Source: Flavobacterium psychraerolatum
GTDB lineage: Bacteria; Bacteroidota; Bacteroidia; Flavobacteriales; Flavobacteriaceae
Reading direction: 5' to 3'
DNA length: 64,000 nucleotides
Assembly: GCF_025960985.1 (NCBI RefSeq)
Contig: NZ_JAOQMX010000017.1
Span: 1 to 64,000 of the forward strand
Shown: positions 37,594 to 46,888 of the stretch, one piece after another
Position numbering within the stretch: the stretch's first letter is position 1
Layout: every line of letters starts with the position of its first letter
Made by a program: the position numbers and the translations under genes
Notes under the pieces: generated by a model
The model's input: the letters and a program-made list of their open reading frames with translations, nothing else
Told to the model about the DNA's origin: nothing
Databases searched by the model: none

Positions 37594-37970
37594 AATTTGG
37601 TTTTTTAAGGTTAACTGAAACATTGTCATTTCTATAGCAAAATCAGTAGTATTTTATTTTAAATATTTTTAATTTAAACTAGGTCATATGACAATTGTTT
37701 GCAATGCTAAATTATACTTTATGATTATTTAAAAATAGAAGAAAAAAAATATTACAGCATAGTTCAGTTTAAATCTAGTTTAATATTCAATTCAGTCATA
37801 GTATAAAGCACCACCTTTGAAAGGAAAAGTTTTTTTAATACCAATCTTTTTGATTTAATCTCTTAAATAAACTGTACAGAATCATCTGTTATAATTTGTA
37901 AACCATATGATTACATCTACAAACAACTTTTAGCTTTATTTTACATCTTAACTAAACCAAAACTATTATT
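37594..37970. other. Divergent intergenic region between two GH16 genes
   Basis: AT-rich with no open frame of note. It serves as the shared upstream region of the GH16 at 36472 (minus) and the GH16 lipoprotein at 37971 (plus). No clear operator or structured element was seen. Confidence 0.5.
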
Positions 37971-39134
37971 ATGATTAAAAAACACTACTTACTTGGTTTT
38001 CTCTACTTAATTCTATCTGCCTGTAGCACTAATGGGACAGATAATGAACCAAAGAAAGAGGAAAAGCAAGTAGATACACCCCCTCCAGAAATCAGTTGTG
38101 TTGCAGATATCAACGTGGGAATAGATTATTTTGCTAATAATGCTATTGTTACCTATACCGCTCCTATTGGTACCGATAATGTAGCAGGTGCAACAACTAC
38201 TCAAACGGCAGGATTAGCATCTGGTACCACATTTCCTGTGGGAGTCACTACCAATACTTTTCAAGTAAAAGATGTTACTGGAAATTCCGTTTCCTGCAGT
38301 TTTAAAGTAACTGTAACAAAAAACGAGCCGTCGGCAGATTTACCTTTTTTGACAGAAGTGAATCCTGCACCAACCACAAAAAAGTGGGTCAAGGTAGATG
38401 CCCTATCAGATGAGTTTAATTTGAACACTCTTGACGAAGTTAAATGGAAAAATACAGATCTGTCCCAGTGGATTGGTAGAGCACCTGGATTATTTAAAAA
38501 GAGTACTGTTTCGCAAACTGACGGAAACTTGCAACTTACAGCCGATATTTTACCTGCACCAGAAGTCGTTAATGGAAACACGTTTACGCACGCAGGTTCT
38601 TATATCACCTCTAATACAGCTGCGCAAGTAGGTTATTTTATAGAATGCAGAATGAAAGCCAATAAAACATTTATGTCGTCTACCTTATGGTTAATTAACA
38701 AACGAAATGAGGCTACAGGTTGTGATTTTAGAACAACAGAATTAGACGTTGGACAAGTCACAGGCACAGCCTCATGGACATTAACTACTGATAAACAAAT
38801 GGGCTCTAACCTACATAGTCGAAGTACTAGCTGTCCAGAAACCCCAGTTGGATCTGTTGGAGGCAATACTTTATTAAGTGGTAAAGCGTCTGATGAGTAT
38901 CACGTGTACGCAGCATGGTGGAAAAGCCCTACCGAAATTGAATTCTATTTGGATGGAAAAAAAGTACGTACAGCCACTCCTGTTGCTAACTTTAACCTCG
39001 GAATGTATATGAAAATGGTCGTTGAAACCTATGATTGGAATCCTGTACCTGCTGGCGGAGGAATGAATGGTTCAGCTCAAGACAGAACTACTTACTACGA
39101 TTGGGTACGAACATGGAAATTAATTGATAACTAA
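37971..39134 (+). CDS. GH16-like lipoprotein with HYR domain and altered catalytic motif
   Basis: The 387-residue product has a lipobox (LILSAC, C18), an HYR/Ig-like domain (about 42-117: ITYTAP-type pattern TYTAPIGTDN, FPVGVTTNTFQVKD), and a GH16 domain (about 136-387: KKWVKVDALSDEFNLNTLDE, YFIECRMKANKTFMSSTLW). The active-site motif reads TTELDVGQ: nucleophile E257 and D259 are present, but the usual acid/base Glu is Q262. It may be a binding-only protein or use another acid. It is predicted to be lipid-anchored and is divergent from the GH16 at 36472. Confidence 0.8.
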   Translation: MIKKHYLLGFLYLILSACSTNGTDNEPKKEEKQVDTPPPEISCVADINVGIDYFANNAIVTYTAPIGTDNVAGATTTQTAGLASGTTFPVGVTTNTFQVKDVTGNSVSCSFKVTVTKNEPSADLPFLTEVNPAPTTKKWVKVDALSDEFNLNTLDEVKWKNTDLSQWIGRAPGLFKKSTVSQTDGNLQLTADILPAPEVVNGNTFTHAGSYITSNTAAQVGYFIECRMKANKTFMSSTLWLINKRNEATGCDFRTTELDVGQVTGTASWTLTTDKQMGSNLHSRSTSCPETPVGSVGGNTLLSGKASDEYHVYAAWWKSPTEIEFYLDGKKVRTATPVANFNLGMYMKMVVETYDWNPVPAGGGMNGSAQDRTTYYDWVRTWKLIDN

Positions 39135-39257
39135 AATTTTTCTTGACCAGGACTGCTAATAGAAACCCCGATGGTGAGGGCTTTTATCCAAACGATGGTA
39201 CGGTCTCGAAGCTACGGGATGCCTCTAGCCACAAAGTAGAACAAGCAATGTAATAAG

Positions 39258-39300
39258 AAAGTTGTAATCATGAAAACGGTTGCAACTTTCTTTATTTTAA
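39258..39300 (+). terminator. Terminator after GH16-like lipoprotein gene
   Basis: AAGAAAGTTG / CAACTTTCTT stem followed by T-rich sequence. Upstream, 39160-39240 has GC-richer words (CCCCGATGGTGAGGG, GGTCTCGAAGCTACGGG) that may derive from a dispersed repeat. Confidence 0.7.
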
Positions 39301-39360
39301 AAAAATCAAAAATGACTAAAAATAGATTATTTTTGGGTTACGATTGGAGTAGGTAAATTT

Positions 39361-39729
39361 ATGAGAAATAACATTTAAAATACAGAAATTAGTAATATTT
39401 ATGATTTTATAAATATTGAAGAATCATTTTTTTACACAAAAGAGCAAATATCTATATTATTTCCTGAATTTAAACTAATTAACGGCGTGTATTCAGACAT
39501 TATAAATAGCGTTAAATCATCTTATGGTTTTGTTACATTAGAATATGAAAGTTATTATTTCAAAATTACTTGTGAAAGAGGAGTTATAAGATATCGATTA
39601 GAAATTAACAATAATTTTGCTTCAATCAATTCTAATATAGATCACTCTACACAAGTATTAGCTTTTAGCAAGAAAAACATTTTATTTATTTTAGAAGTCA
39701 TGAAAAATAATATATCGTACAAAAACTAA
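39361..39729 (+). pseudogene. Small hypothetical protein, interrupted at codon 6
   Basis: ATG at 39361 reads MRNNI, then TAA, and the same frame continues without a stop for 116 codons (YDFINIEESFFYTKEQISI, LEYESYYFKITCERGVIRY, FILEVMKNNI). A GTG at 39487 could start an 80-residue product. The family is not recognised; size and acidic/aromatic content would fit an immunity-like protein, but that is only an impression. It stands alone between two GH16-cluster genes and has low GC content. Confidence 0.4.
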
Positions 39730-39765
39730 AAAGCCCTCCTACCGAATCCTTTCGTCCGGTTCGTG

Positions 39766-39789
39766 AATAGAAACGAAAATATTCTAATT
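39766..39789. repeat. Direct repeat, left copy (flanks the CBM-like lipoprotein gene)
   Basis: The 24-base word beginning AATAGAAACGAAAATATTC is identical at 40872-40895. The preceding bases are also similar (CTACC..GAATCC.TTCGT), so about 55 bases are repeated 1.1 kb apart, in the same orientation. Confidence 0.65.
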
Positions 39790-39807
39790 CAAAATATTCG
39801 ATAATTT

Positions 39808-39842
39808 TATAAGCGACTGAATTATATTCAGTCGCTTTTTTT
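39808..39842. terminator. Terminator of the CBM-like lipoprotein gene
   Basis: AAGCGACTGAAT / ATTCAGTCGCTTTT stem with a T-run, just downstream of the minus-strand stop at 39848; it may also end transcription from the left. Confidence 0.8.
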
Positions 39843-39847
39843 AGTTG

Positions 39848-40684
39848 TTAATTAACTACAACACATTCGTTTTGAACTGCATTTTTAGCGTAGGCATTGT
39901 ATTTTGCATAATCGTATTTATTTAAGTCGGCAATTAAAATTCTGTCAATACTAAATTTTGATGACCTTCCAGTAATAGTAAGTGTATACGTTTCTCCAGC
40001 TTTAAAATTATAAGTGGCCCAAGGTTTTATACTGTGTAAATCTAATTGACCAGCAGCATTTTTAAATTCTCCATCGCCACCTGTTCCAAAAAATTTGGTA
40101 TCCGTTTTTAAGGAGTTTGTTTGAGTGGAATTTCTTTCAGCGTTTGCCAGACAAGAATTCATTTCTCCAGCAACAAAATTACCTTCCATTTTAATAAAGC
40201 AATCGTTATTTGCATCTTGTTCAACTCCTGCTGGTTTTGAACTTCTTATCATAAAACGATAAATTCCTGCATTCTCAATTTTGAATTTATAAACCAATGG
40301 CGAGCTTCCTGTAAAAGGGCCATTGTATCTTAAATAACCAGTACCTCTATAACCCGGAATGGCAGTTTCATAAATCCATTTATCAAAATCAGAACTTGTA
40401 TTTTCAGCTTCAAATATCAGTAATCCATTTTTTTCTAAAAATATACCACATTTTTTATCCGTAGGAATTACGTTTTCGTTTATCAACTCTGGTGCAGGTT
40501 GTGTTACTCCATCACAAATAGGAATCTTAATAGGGTCGGTTCCTTCAACAATAACTTCTTCTTTAGGTTTAATAACCTCTGTCTCTGGATCAGTATTTTG
40601 GATTAGATCAGTATCATCTTTCGATTTTGAACAAGATAAAATGCTAATAGCTACTAGAAATAAAATTGAATAGATGAGTTTCAT
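39848..40684 (-). CDS. Lipoprotein with carbohydrate-binding-like beta-sandwich
   Basis: The 278-residue product has a lipobox (ISILSC, C18) and an acidic linker to about residue 50. The rest resembles CBM6/35-like or GH115 C-terminal-type modules: GLLIFEAENTSS, GTGYLRYNGPF, YKFKIENAGIYRFMIRSSKP, and SKFSIDRILIAD at the end of the sandwich. No catalytic domain is seen, so a surface glycan-binding role is inferred. It lies within the GH16 group on the same strand as the GH16 at 40970, with 285 bases between. Confidence 0.65.
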   Translation of the reverse strand: MKLIYSILFLVAISILSCSKSKDDTDLIQNTDPETEVIKPKEEVIVEGTDPIKIPICDGVTQPAPELINENVIPTDKKCGIFLEKNGLLIFEAENTSSDFDKWIYETAIPGYRGTGYLRYNGPFTGSSPLVYKFKIENAGIYRFMIRSSKPAGVEQDANNDCFIKMEGNFVAGEMNSCLANAERNSTQTNSLKTDTKFFGTGGDGEFKNAAGQLDLHSIKPWATYNFKAGETYTLTITGRSSKFSIDRILIADLNKYDYAKYNAYAKNAVQNECVVVN

Positions 40685-40871
40685 AATTTGTATGGTTTGG
40701 TTTCACCAAAAATAGGAAATAGTTGATTTCAGTTATACCTGATATGACCAAAAACATATTGTATATGTCTTATTCATAAATAATTACAAATTAGGAAGGT
40801 CTTTCTATATTTACATTTCGGAATTTATATTATGACCCCGCTACCTCGCGAATCCCTTCGTGTCGTAGGTA

Positions 40872-40895
40872 AATAGAAACGAAAATATTCTAATT
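40872..40895. repeat. Direct repeat, right copy
   Basis: Identical over 24 bases to 39766-39789. It lies upstream of the CBM-like lipoprotein gene, so the two copies bracket that gene. Confidence 0.65.
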
Positions 40896-40969
40896 TAAAA
40901 ACTGGATAACGCAGGCTTGTCTTCAAGCACTTTGAGGGGATTTTGGTTTTATTAAACACAGTTTACCAA

Positions 40970-41839
40970 TTACTTCTTCTGCCAAACTCTCACATAATCT
41001 ACGTTAAAATCTTCATTCAAGCGGTTATCATCAGGAAATGCTAATAGCCATTTATTCGATTCACTATTAAAATTGATGTGCAAATCTTGGTGCCAATACA
41101 CGTTTGGTGATTCTCTAAATAAAACACCATCGATATACCAACGGATAAAGTCTTTATCCCATTCCATTCCCCAAACATGATAATCTTTTTGTAACTCAAA
41201 CGGAATATAATAGTTTTGCGGGTGAGATTTTAGTTCTGTTACATTTCCTTTGTCCACAGGTGCCGAAAACACGTGCAAGTTGGATGTCAGCGTATGTCTG
41301 TTTTTTGCCGCTCCAGGATTGTTTTCACAGATGTCTATTTCTGTTTTCCAATTGTCTTTATACCACCAGTTGTACAACCAAAAACAACTTACCCAAGGAG
41401 CATCCATTAGCTTAGCTCGCATTTCAAAATAACCATAGGTAATAGATTTTTTACTCACTACCCAACCAACATTGTGCGTATAATCATTTTTGTATTTTGG
41501 TTCTTTAACTTGATTAATTCTTAGTACAAGATTTCCTTTTTCTAATGAAACATTCTCTGAATTTGCCATAGATGGTGCTCTACCCAACCATTTTGGATTG
41601 GTATCATACCATTTGTCTGAGTCTAGTTTTAATCCAGCGAATTCATCTGACAAATCCTTTTGCAAAACCCACTTTTTATCTTTTTGATGGGATAATGGGA
41701 GTTTGTCTGTCATTCTTTTTGGTGCTGCAGAAAACGAAATTGTATCTGTGTAGTAACTCGCAGGACGAGTGGAATCTTGTGCTTTTAGACTCGAATAAGA
41801 GGCTAAAAGTACTAAAATAGCATAGTTTATTTTATTCAT
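40970..41839 (-). CDS. GH16 endo-galactanase (porphyranase/agarase type)
   Basis: The 289-residue product has a signal peptide (INYAILVLLASYSSLKAQ) and a compact GH16 domain (about 56-289): KKWVLQKDLSDEFAGLKLDSDKW, YGYFEMRAKLMDAPWVSCFW, catalytic E167, D169 and E172 in TEIDICEN, and YHVWGMEWDKDFIRWYIDGV. There is no T9SS domain and no lipobox, so it is periplasmic or soluble-secreted. Overall layout is near beta-porphyranases and beta-agarases; the family branch needs a phylogeny. Confidence 0.87.
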   Translation of the reverse strand: MNKINYAILVLLASYSSLKAQDSTRPASYYTDTISFSAAPKRMTDKLPLSHQKDKKWVLQKDLSDEFAGLKLDSDKWYDTNPKWLGRAPSMANSENVSLEKGNLVLRINQVKEPKYKNDYTHNVGWVVSKKSITYGYFEMRAKLMDAPWVSCFWLYNWWYKDNWKTEIDICENNPGAAKNRHTLTSNLHVFSAPVDKGNVTELKSHPQNYYIPFELQKDYHVWGMEWDKDFIRWYIDGVLFRESPNVYWHQDLHINFNSESNKWLLAFPDDNRLNEDFNVDYVRVWQKK

Positions 41840-42015
41840 AATAGTTTGTCTTTAACTATAAAAATACAGTGAATATAGCGGTTGCCATAAACGAAATGGG
41901 TTTTTCAGTAGAACAGATGTTTTTTGACTTCATTTAAACTCCTCAAACTTTTCTTGTCCTGTTTTTATCCTTTAGTTTTACCTTATAAACAATTCTGAAA
42001 GATAAAATAACACGA

Positions 42016-44502
42016 ATGAAAGCAAGAAATTTAATTTTAAGCACGCTAGCGTTTCTAGCTCTTTTTGCTACGAAAAATAGTTCCGCTCAAAACGTAGTGG
42101 ATAAAAAGGGAGTACAAAATTTCAATCAGAATTGGTTGTTTAAAAAAGACACGCTTCAAGGTGCTGAAAAAATTGCGTACCAAGATGCGAATTGGAAAAA
42201 AATAAATCTTCCACACGATTGGGCTATCGAAGGTCCTTTTAGTAATAAAAATAATGCCAGAACAGGTGGGTTACCCGTTCACGGAATTGCATGGTACCGA
42301 AAACATTTTGTTGTAGATAATAAAAATAAAGGAAGTCAAATTGCCGTAGCTTTTGACGGTGTGATGAATAATGCCAAAGTGTGGATAAATGGCAATTATG
42401 TGGGAGAACGCCCGTATGGTTACATTGGTTTTGAACTTGATTTGACACCATACATTAAATATGGTCAAGAAAATGTAATTGCCGTACAAGTAGCACCCGA
42501 GGATCTTTCTGCGCGTTGGTATCCAGGAGCTGGAATCTATCGCAATGTGTATCTAAAAGTCAAAAATGATATTCACATTCCGCAATGGGGAACTTACATC
42601 ACAACTCCTTCAGTTACTGATGCAAAAGCAACTGTGGCTATTCAAACCACAATCAAAAATGCTGGGAATCTAAGCTCGAATGCCTCTTTGGTTACTACTA
42701 TCAAGAATAATAAAGGCGTTGTGGTGGCTAGCCAATCGAAAGCAATTTCTTTAGATAAAAATTCAGAACAAAAACTAAGTCAAAATCTAGAGGTTATAAA
42801 ACCTGCGCGTTGGGATATACAATCTCCTACCTTATATACTGCAATTAGTCAAGTAAAAGTAAACAATCAAGTGGTAGAAGAATACCAAACTGATTTTGGA
42901 ATTAGAACGATAAAATTTGATGCCAACAATGGTTTCTTATTGAATGGAAAACGAGTGCAATTGAACGGAGTCTGTATGCATCATGATTTGGGACCTTTGG
43001 GTGCTGCCGTGAATTATCGCGCTACCGAACGCCAAATGCAAATTATGAAAAGTATGGGTACAAATGCCTTGCGTACTAGTCATAATCCGCCATCTCCTGA
43101 AATATTAGAAGTTTGTGATAAACTTGGAATTGTTGTTATTGTCGAAGCTTTTGACGAATGGCAACTCCCTAAAGTTCCTAATGGTTACAGTAAATTTTTC
43201 GATCAATGGCATGAAAAAGATTTGCGCGACATGATCAAAAGAGACCGCAACCATCCATCGGTAATCATGTGGAGTATTGGTAACGAAATTTTGGAACAAA
43301 GCAAAAAAGACGGTTGGATTCTGACCAAACACCTCAATGATATTTGCCATGATGAAGACAATACACGTCCTACAACAGCTGGATTCAACTATTATCCACA
43401 ACCATTTACCAACAAATTGGCCTATCAAATAGATGTGGTCGGAATGAACTATTGGCCTGCAGATTACAAAGAAATCAAAGAAAAAAATCCAAGTATGATT
43501 CTGTACGGATCTGAAACTTCTTCGCAAACTAGTAGCCGTGGAGTATATCATTTGCCTATTGAATTCAATGAAAAACATGAAACCAATCAAGTGTCTAGTT
43601 ATGATACCACTGTAGGGCCACCATGGGCTTACGCTCCCGATGTAGAATTTGAGGCTCAGGAGAAAAACCCTTTTTCGTTAGGGGAATTCATTTGGACAGG
43701 TTTTGATTATTTAGGAGAACCTACTCCTTATGGAGGGAAGGATAACGATACAGATGGGTATTGGAATTCAGATTGGCCGTCGCATTCGTCGTATTTTGCA
43801 CCTGTTGATTTGGTAGGATTGCCTAAAGATCGTTTTTATTTGTACCAAAGTCAATGGACAACAAAACCTATGGTACATGTATTACCACATTGGAATTGGG
43901 AAGGAAAAGAAGGTGACATTATTCCGGTTTACTCCTATACCAACTGCGATGAAGTGGAATTGTTTGTGAACGGAAAATCGATGGGTAAAAAAGTAAAAGG
44001 AAAAGACTTTACCGAGATTCCATCAGAATATCATGGTTTTGAAAAAGGAATGTACAAAACAAAATACCGTTTGTCATGGAATGTGCCTTACCAACCAGGA
44101 AGTGTCAAAGTTGTAGGTTACAAAAACGGAAAACAAGCTGCTGTAAAAGAAATTAAAACAGCGGGTACTCCTGCTCAAATTAAACTTTCGGCTGATAGAA
44201 AAGTGATCACCGCTGACGGAAAAGATTTATCCTTTATAACGGTAAGAATCGAAGATGTCAACGGAAATTTATGTCCAAACGCCGATAATTTGGTGAATTT
44301 TAAAGTAAATGGCGCAGGAACTCAAGCGGCAGTTGGTAATGGTGATTCGGCTTCATTGGCTTCTTTTCAAGCGAATAACAGCAAAGCTTTCAGTGGAATG
44401 TGTTTGTTGATTGTAAAAGCGACTGACAAAAAGGGAACCATCAAAATTACTGCTACATCTAGCAATTTGAAGGCAGCAGAAGCCATCGTTACAACAAAAT
44501 AA
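42016..44502 (+). CDS. GH2 beta-galactosidase
   Basis: The 828-residue product has a signal peptide (LILSTLAFLALFATKNSSAQ). It has the GH2 sugar-binding domain (NLPHDWAIEGPFS, GIAWYRKHF, WINGNYVGERPYGY, LSARWYPGAGIYRNVYL), an Ig-like domain, a barrel with acid/base E424 in SIGNEILEQ and nucleophile E500 in YGSETSS, and extra C-terminal Ig-like domains. It is of the type found in red-algal galactan loci of Bacteroidota, where it removes beta-galactose from oligosaccharides. It is divergent from the GH16 at 40970 and 75 bases before GH29. Confidence 0.9.
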   Translation: MKARNLILSTLAFLALFATKNSSAQNVVDKKGVQNFNQNWLFKKDTLQGAEKIAYQDANWKKINLPHDWAIEGPFSNKNNARTGGLPVHGIAWYRKHFVVDNKNKGSQIAVAFDGVMNNAKVWINGNYVGERPYGYIGFELDLTPYIKYGQENVIAVQVAPEDLSARWYPGAGIYRNVYLKVKNDIHIPQWGTYITTPSVTDAKATVAIQTTIKNAGNLSSNASLVTTIKNNKGVVVASQSKAISLDKNSEQKLSQNLEVIKPARWDIQSPTLYTAISQVKVNNQVVEEYQTDFGIRTIKFDANNGFLLNGKRVQLNGVCMHHDLGPLGAAVNYRATERQMQIMKSMGTNALRTSHNPPSPEILEVCDKLGIVVIVEAFDEWQLPKVPNGYSKFFDQWHEKDLRDMIKRDRNHPSVIMWSIGNEILEQSKKDGWILTKHLNDICHDEDNTRPTTAGFNYYPQPFTNKLAYQIDVVGMNYWPADYKEIKEKNPSMILYGSETSSQTSSRGVYHLPIEFNEKHETNQVSSYDTTVGPPWAYAPDVEFEAQEKNPFSLGEFIWTGFDYLGEPTPYGGKDNDTDGYWNSDWPSHSSYFAPVDLVGLPKDRFYLYQSQWTTKPMVHVLPHWNWEGKEGDIIPVYSYTNCDEVELFVNGKSMGKKVKGKDFTEIPSEYHGFEKGMYKTKYRLSWNVPYQPGSVKVVGYKNGKQAAVKEIKTAGTPAQIKLSADRKVITADGKDLSFITVRIEDVNGNLCPNADNLVNFKVNGAGTQAAVGNGDSASLASFQANNSKAFSGMCLLIVKATDKKGTIKITATSSNLKAAEAIVTTK

Positions 44503-44577
44503 TATGCATATTATAACTCTTTATGGATAGGTATTCGAATCATTCGATCTCCTTAAAATAATTCAAATATTCGATAG

Positions 44578-46149
44578 ATGAAAAAAAATAACATCAAATT
44601 GATTTGTTTGTTTGCTGCAGTCTCTTTTGGTACTGTTCAAGCTCAAAATAAATCAAAGCAAAAAACAGAAAAATTTAAAGCCACTTGGGAATCGGTATCA
44701 ACTGTAAAAGCAGTACCCGATTGGTTTCAGGATGCAAAATTTGGAATTTATGCGCATTGGGGCCCAGTATCTGCCGCTTTTGAAGGATCTGATCCTAACC
44801 AATATTATGGCGGTTGGCACGGAATGGTGATGTACCAAGATGGCAAAATTGTACCTACAAAAAGTGGAAATCCTTCAACTAATTATGTGCACCACACGAG
44901 TAAATACGGTAACGTAAAAGAATTTGGGTATAAATATATTATTGAACAATTCAAGCCAACTGGTTTTGATGCAGCAAAATGGGCCGAATTGTTTAAAAAA
45001 TCAGGGGCTAAATTTGCTGGTCCTGTAGCCATGCACCACGATAATTTTGCCATGTGGGACAGCAAGGCGACACGTTGGAACAGTATGAATTACGGAGGTA
45101 TTGACCCATCTGCAGCCCTTAAAAAAGAAATTGAGGCTAGAGGGATGAAGTTTATGGCTTCTTTTCATCACGCTTTTACTTGGAAATATTTTGCACCAGC
45201 ACATGCACATGGCGGTATAGATCCAAAAGATTATGATTTGTACACCAGTCCACATTCCTTAGAATCGAATACTCCAGACGATCGCTTTTATAAAGAATGG
45301 TGGGCAAAATTAAAGGAATATATTGATGTTTATCAGCCAGATTTAATTTGGTTTGATTGGTGGTTGGAAAATATGACGGAAGAAAGCCGACTTAAATTTT
45401 TATCCTACTATTATAACAAAGGAATTGAATGGAATAAAGAAGTAGGAGTTGCTTACAAAGAAAGTACCTATACTTTGGACACTGCAATCAAAGATTACGA
45501 ACGAGGAAGACCCAACCAACCCAAAAATCCAACTTGGTTGACAGATACATCTCCAGGAGCCTGGTTTTATAGACCAAATGCACAGTTTAAATCGCCTAAC
45601 GAATTGGTGGATGTTTTGGTAGATATCGTTTCCAAAAACGGGGTTATGTTGCTTAATGTACCACCAGATCCAAACGGAACTATCCCACCAGTAATGGAAA
45701 ATTTATTGACCGATATGGGACAATGGTTGGAAGTGAATGGTGACGCGATTTATGGTACACGTCCTTGGATTATTTTTGGCGAAGGCCCAAATAGATTGCC
45801 AGAAGGTGGTCATAAAGTGGAAGAAAAAAATAAGATAGAATATTCGAATAAAGACATTCGATTCACAAAAAAATCAGATAAAGAATTTTACGCCATAGTA
45901 TTGGATAAACCAGTGGATAAAATTGTAATCAAATCTTTGAGTACACAAATAGGTGTTTTAAATTCGAAAATAGAAAATATAACACTTTTAGGTAGTGACG
46001 AAAAGATTACATGGGTACGCAATGAAGAAGGATTGGTCATCACTGCTCCCAAATCATACCCATCTGATTACGCACATTCTTTCAAAATTAAAATGGAAGG
46101 CTATCAAGAAAATAATATTGGTGGTGCTGTTGATGCTCATAAAGATTAA
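44578..46149 (+). CDS. GH29 alpha-L-fucosidase/alpha-L-galactosidase (2)
   Basis: The 523-residue product has a signal peptide (LICLFAAVSFGTVQAQ), the GH29 barrel (WFQDAKFGIYAHWGPVSAAFEG, PVAMHHDNFAMWDSKATRW, FMASFHHAFTW) and nucleophile D260 in LIWFDWWLE. A C-terminal beta-sandwich follows (about 430-520). The paralogue at 32849 differs strongly, so specificities may differ; with beta-galactosidase and GH16 in front, alpha-L-galactose of porphyran is as likely as fucose. It is cotranscribed with the GH2, and a broken sulfatase follows 20 bases later. Confidence 0.88.
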   Translation: MKKNNIKLICLFAAVSFGTVQAQNKSKQKTEKFKATWESVSTVKAVPDWFQDAKFGIYAHWGPVSAAFEGSDPNQYYGGWHGMVMYQDGKIVPTKSGNPSTNYVHHTSKYGNVKEFGYKYIIEQFKPTGFDAAKWAELFKKSGAKFAGPVAMHHDNFAMWDSKATRWNSMNYGGIDPSAALKKEIEARGMKFMASFHHAFTWKYFAPAHAHGGIDPKDYDLYTSPHSLESNTPDDRFYKEWWAKLKEYIDVYQPDLIWFDWWLENMTEESRLKFLSYYYNKGIEWNKEVGVAYKESTYTLDTAIKDYERGRPNQPKNPTWLTDTSPGAWFYRPNAQFKSPNELVDVLVDIVSKNGVMLLNVPPDPNGTIPPVMENLLTDMGQWLEVNGDAIYGTRPWIIFGEGPNRLPEGGHKVEEKNKIEYSNKDIRFTKKSDKEFYAIVLDKPVDKIVIKSLSTQIGVLNSKIENITLLGSDEKITWVRNEEGLVITAPKSYPSDYAHSFKIKMEGYQENNIGGAVDAHKD

Positions 46150-46169
46150 GTTTTAAAATAAAAAAAATA

Positions 46170-46832
46170 TTGAAAAAACAAATAGTAACTCTTGCACTAA
46201 TTTTTCAAGGTATTCTTGGAATGACAGCTCAAGACCGTCCCAGTATCATATTTGTATTGACAGATGATCAATCTTATGAATTGTTGGGCTGTACGGGTAA
46301 CACTATCGTACAAACGCCCAACATCGACAAATAGGCCGAGGACGGAATTTTGTTTACCAATGCCCACGTGACCAGCGCCATCTGTACGCCGAGTAGAGTC
46401 TCCATTTTATTGGGACAATACGAGCGCAAGCATGGTGTAAACTTCAACTCAGGAACAAGTATATCCGACAAAGGTTGGGAAGGTTCCTATCCTATGATCA
46501 TGCGTGACAATGGCTACTACACAGGATGGGTTGGTAAAAACCACGCTCCAACTGGTATAGGTGGTTATGACAGTGGCCTGATGGAAAAAAGTTTTGATTA
46601 TTGGTATGCTGGACATGGGCATTTAAGTTTTTACCCAAAAGACAGACATAATATTTTTAACGATGCGATTGCTTTTACACAACCAGAAATTATCAATGAA
46701 GGGGTAAATGAATTCTTGGATCCAAACGAAAGAAAGCTAAAAGGAGCTTTGCACTTTTTGGATAGACCAATAGTTTGTATCCGTCTTTTCGAATCATTCG
46801 TTGCAAATCGAGATAAATTGTTACTGTCATAA
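46170..46832 (+). pseudogene. S1-family sulfatase, N-terminal fragment with nonsense codon
   Basis: From a TTG at 46170 (an ATG changed or an alternative start) the frame reads a signal peptide (IVTLALIFQGILGMTAQ), SIIFVLTDDQSYELLG and TPNIDK, then TAG at 46332 where Leu is usual. It resumes AEDGILFTNAHVTSAICTPSRVSILLGQYER (formylglycine Cys codon at 46383) and runs to 46832. The C-terminal half of a sulfatase is missing; the last 25 residues look out of frame. It was the third gene of the GH2-GH29 operon. Confidence 0.85.
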
Positions 46833-46888
46833 CTAAGCCTCAAATAGACATCTATCACTAAAGCTATTTACAATCAGAGTTTAAATTC

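Noticed and set aside
43105..43590. 161-codon minus-strand open frame inside the GH2 gene
   Set aside because: Shadow of the beta-galactosidase reading frame, which has full catalytic motifs.
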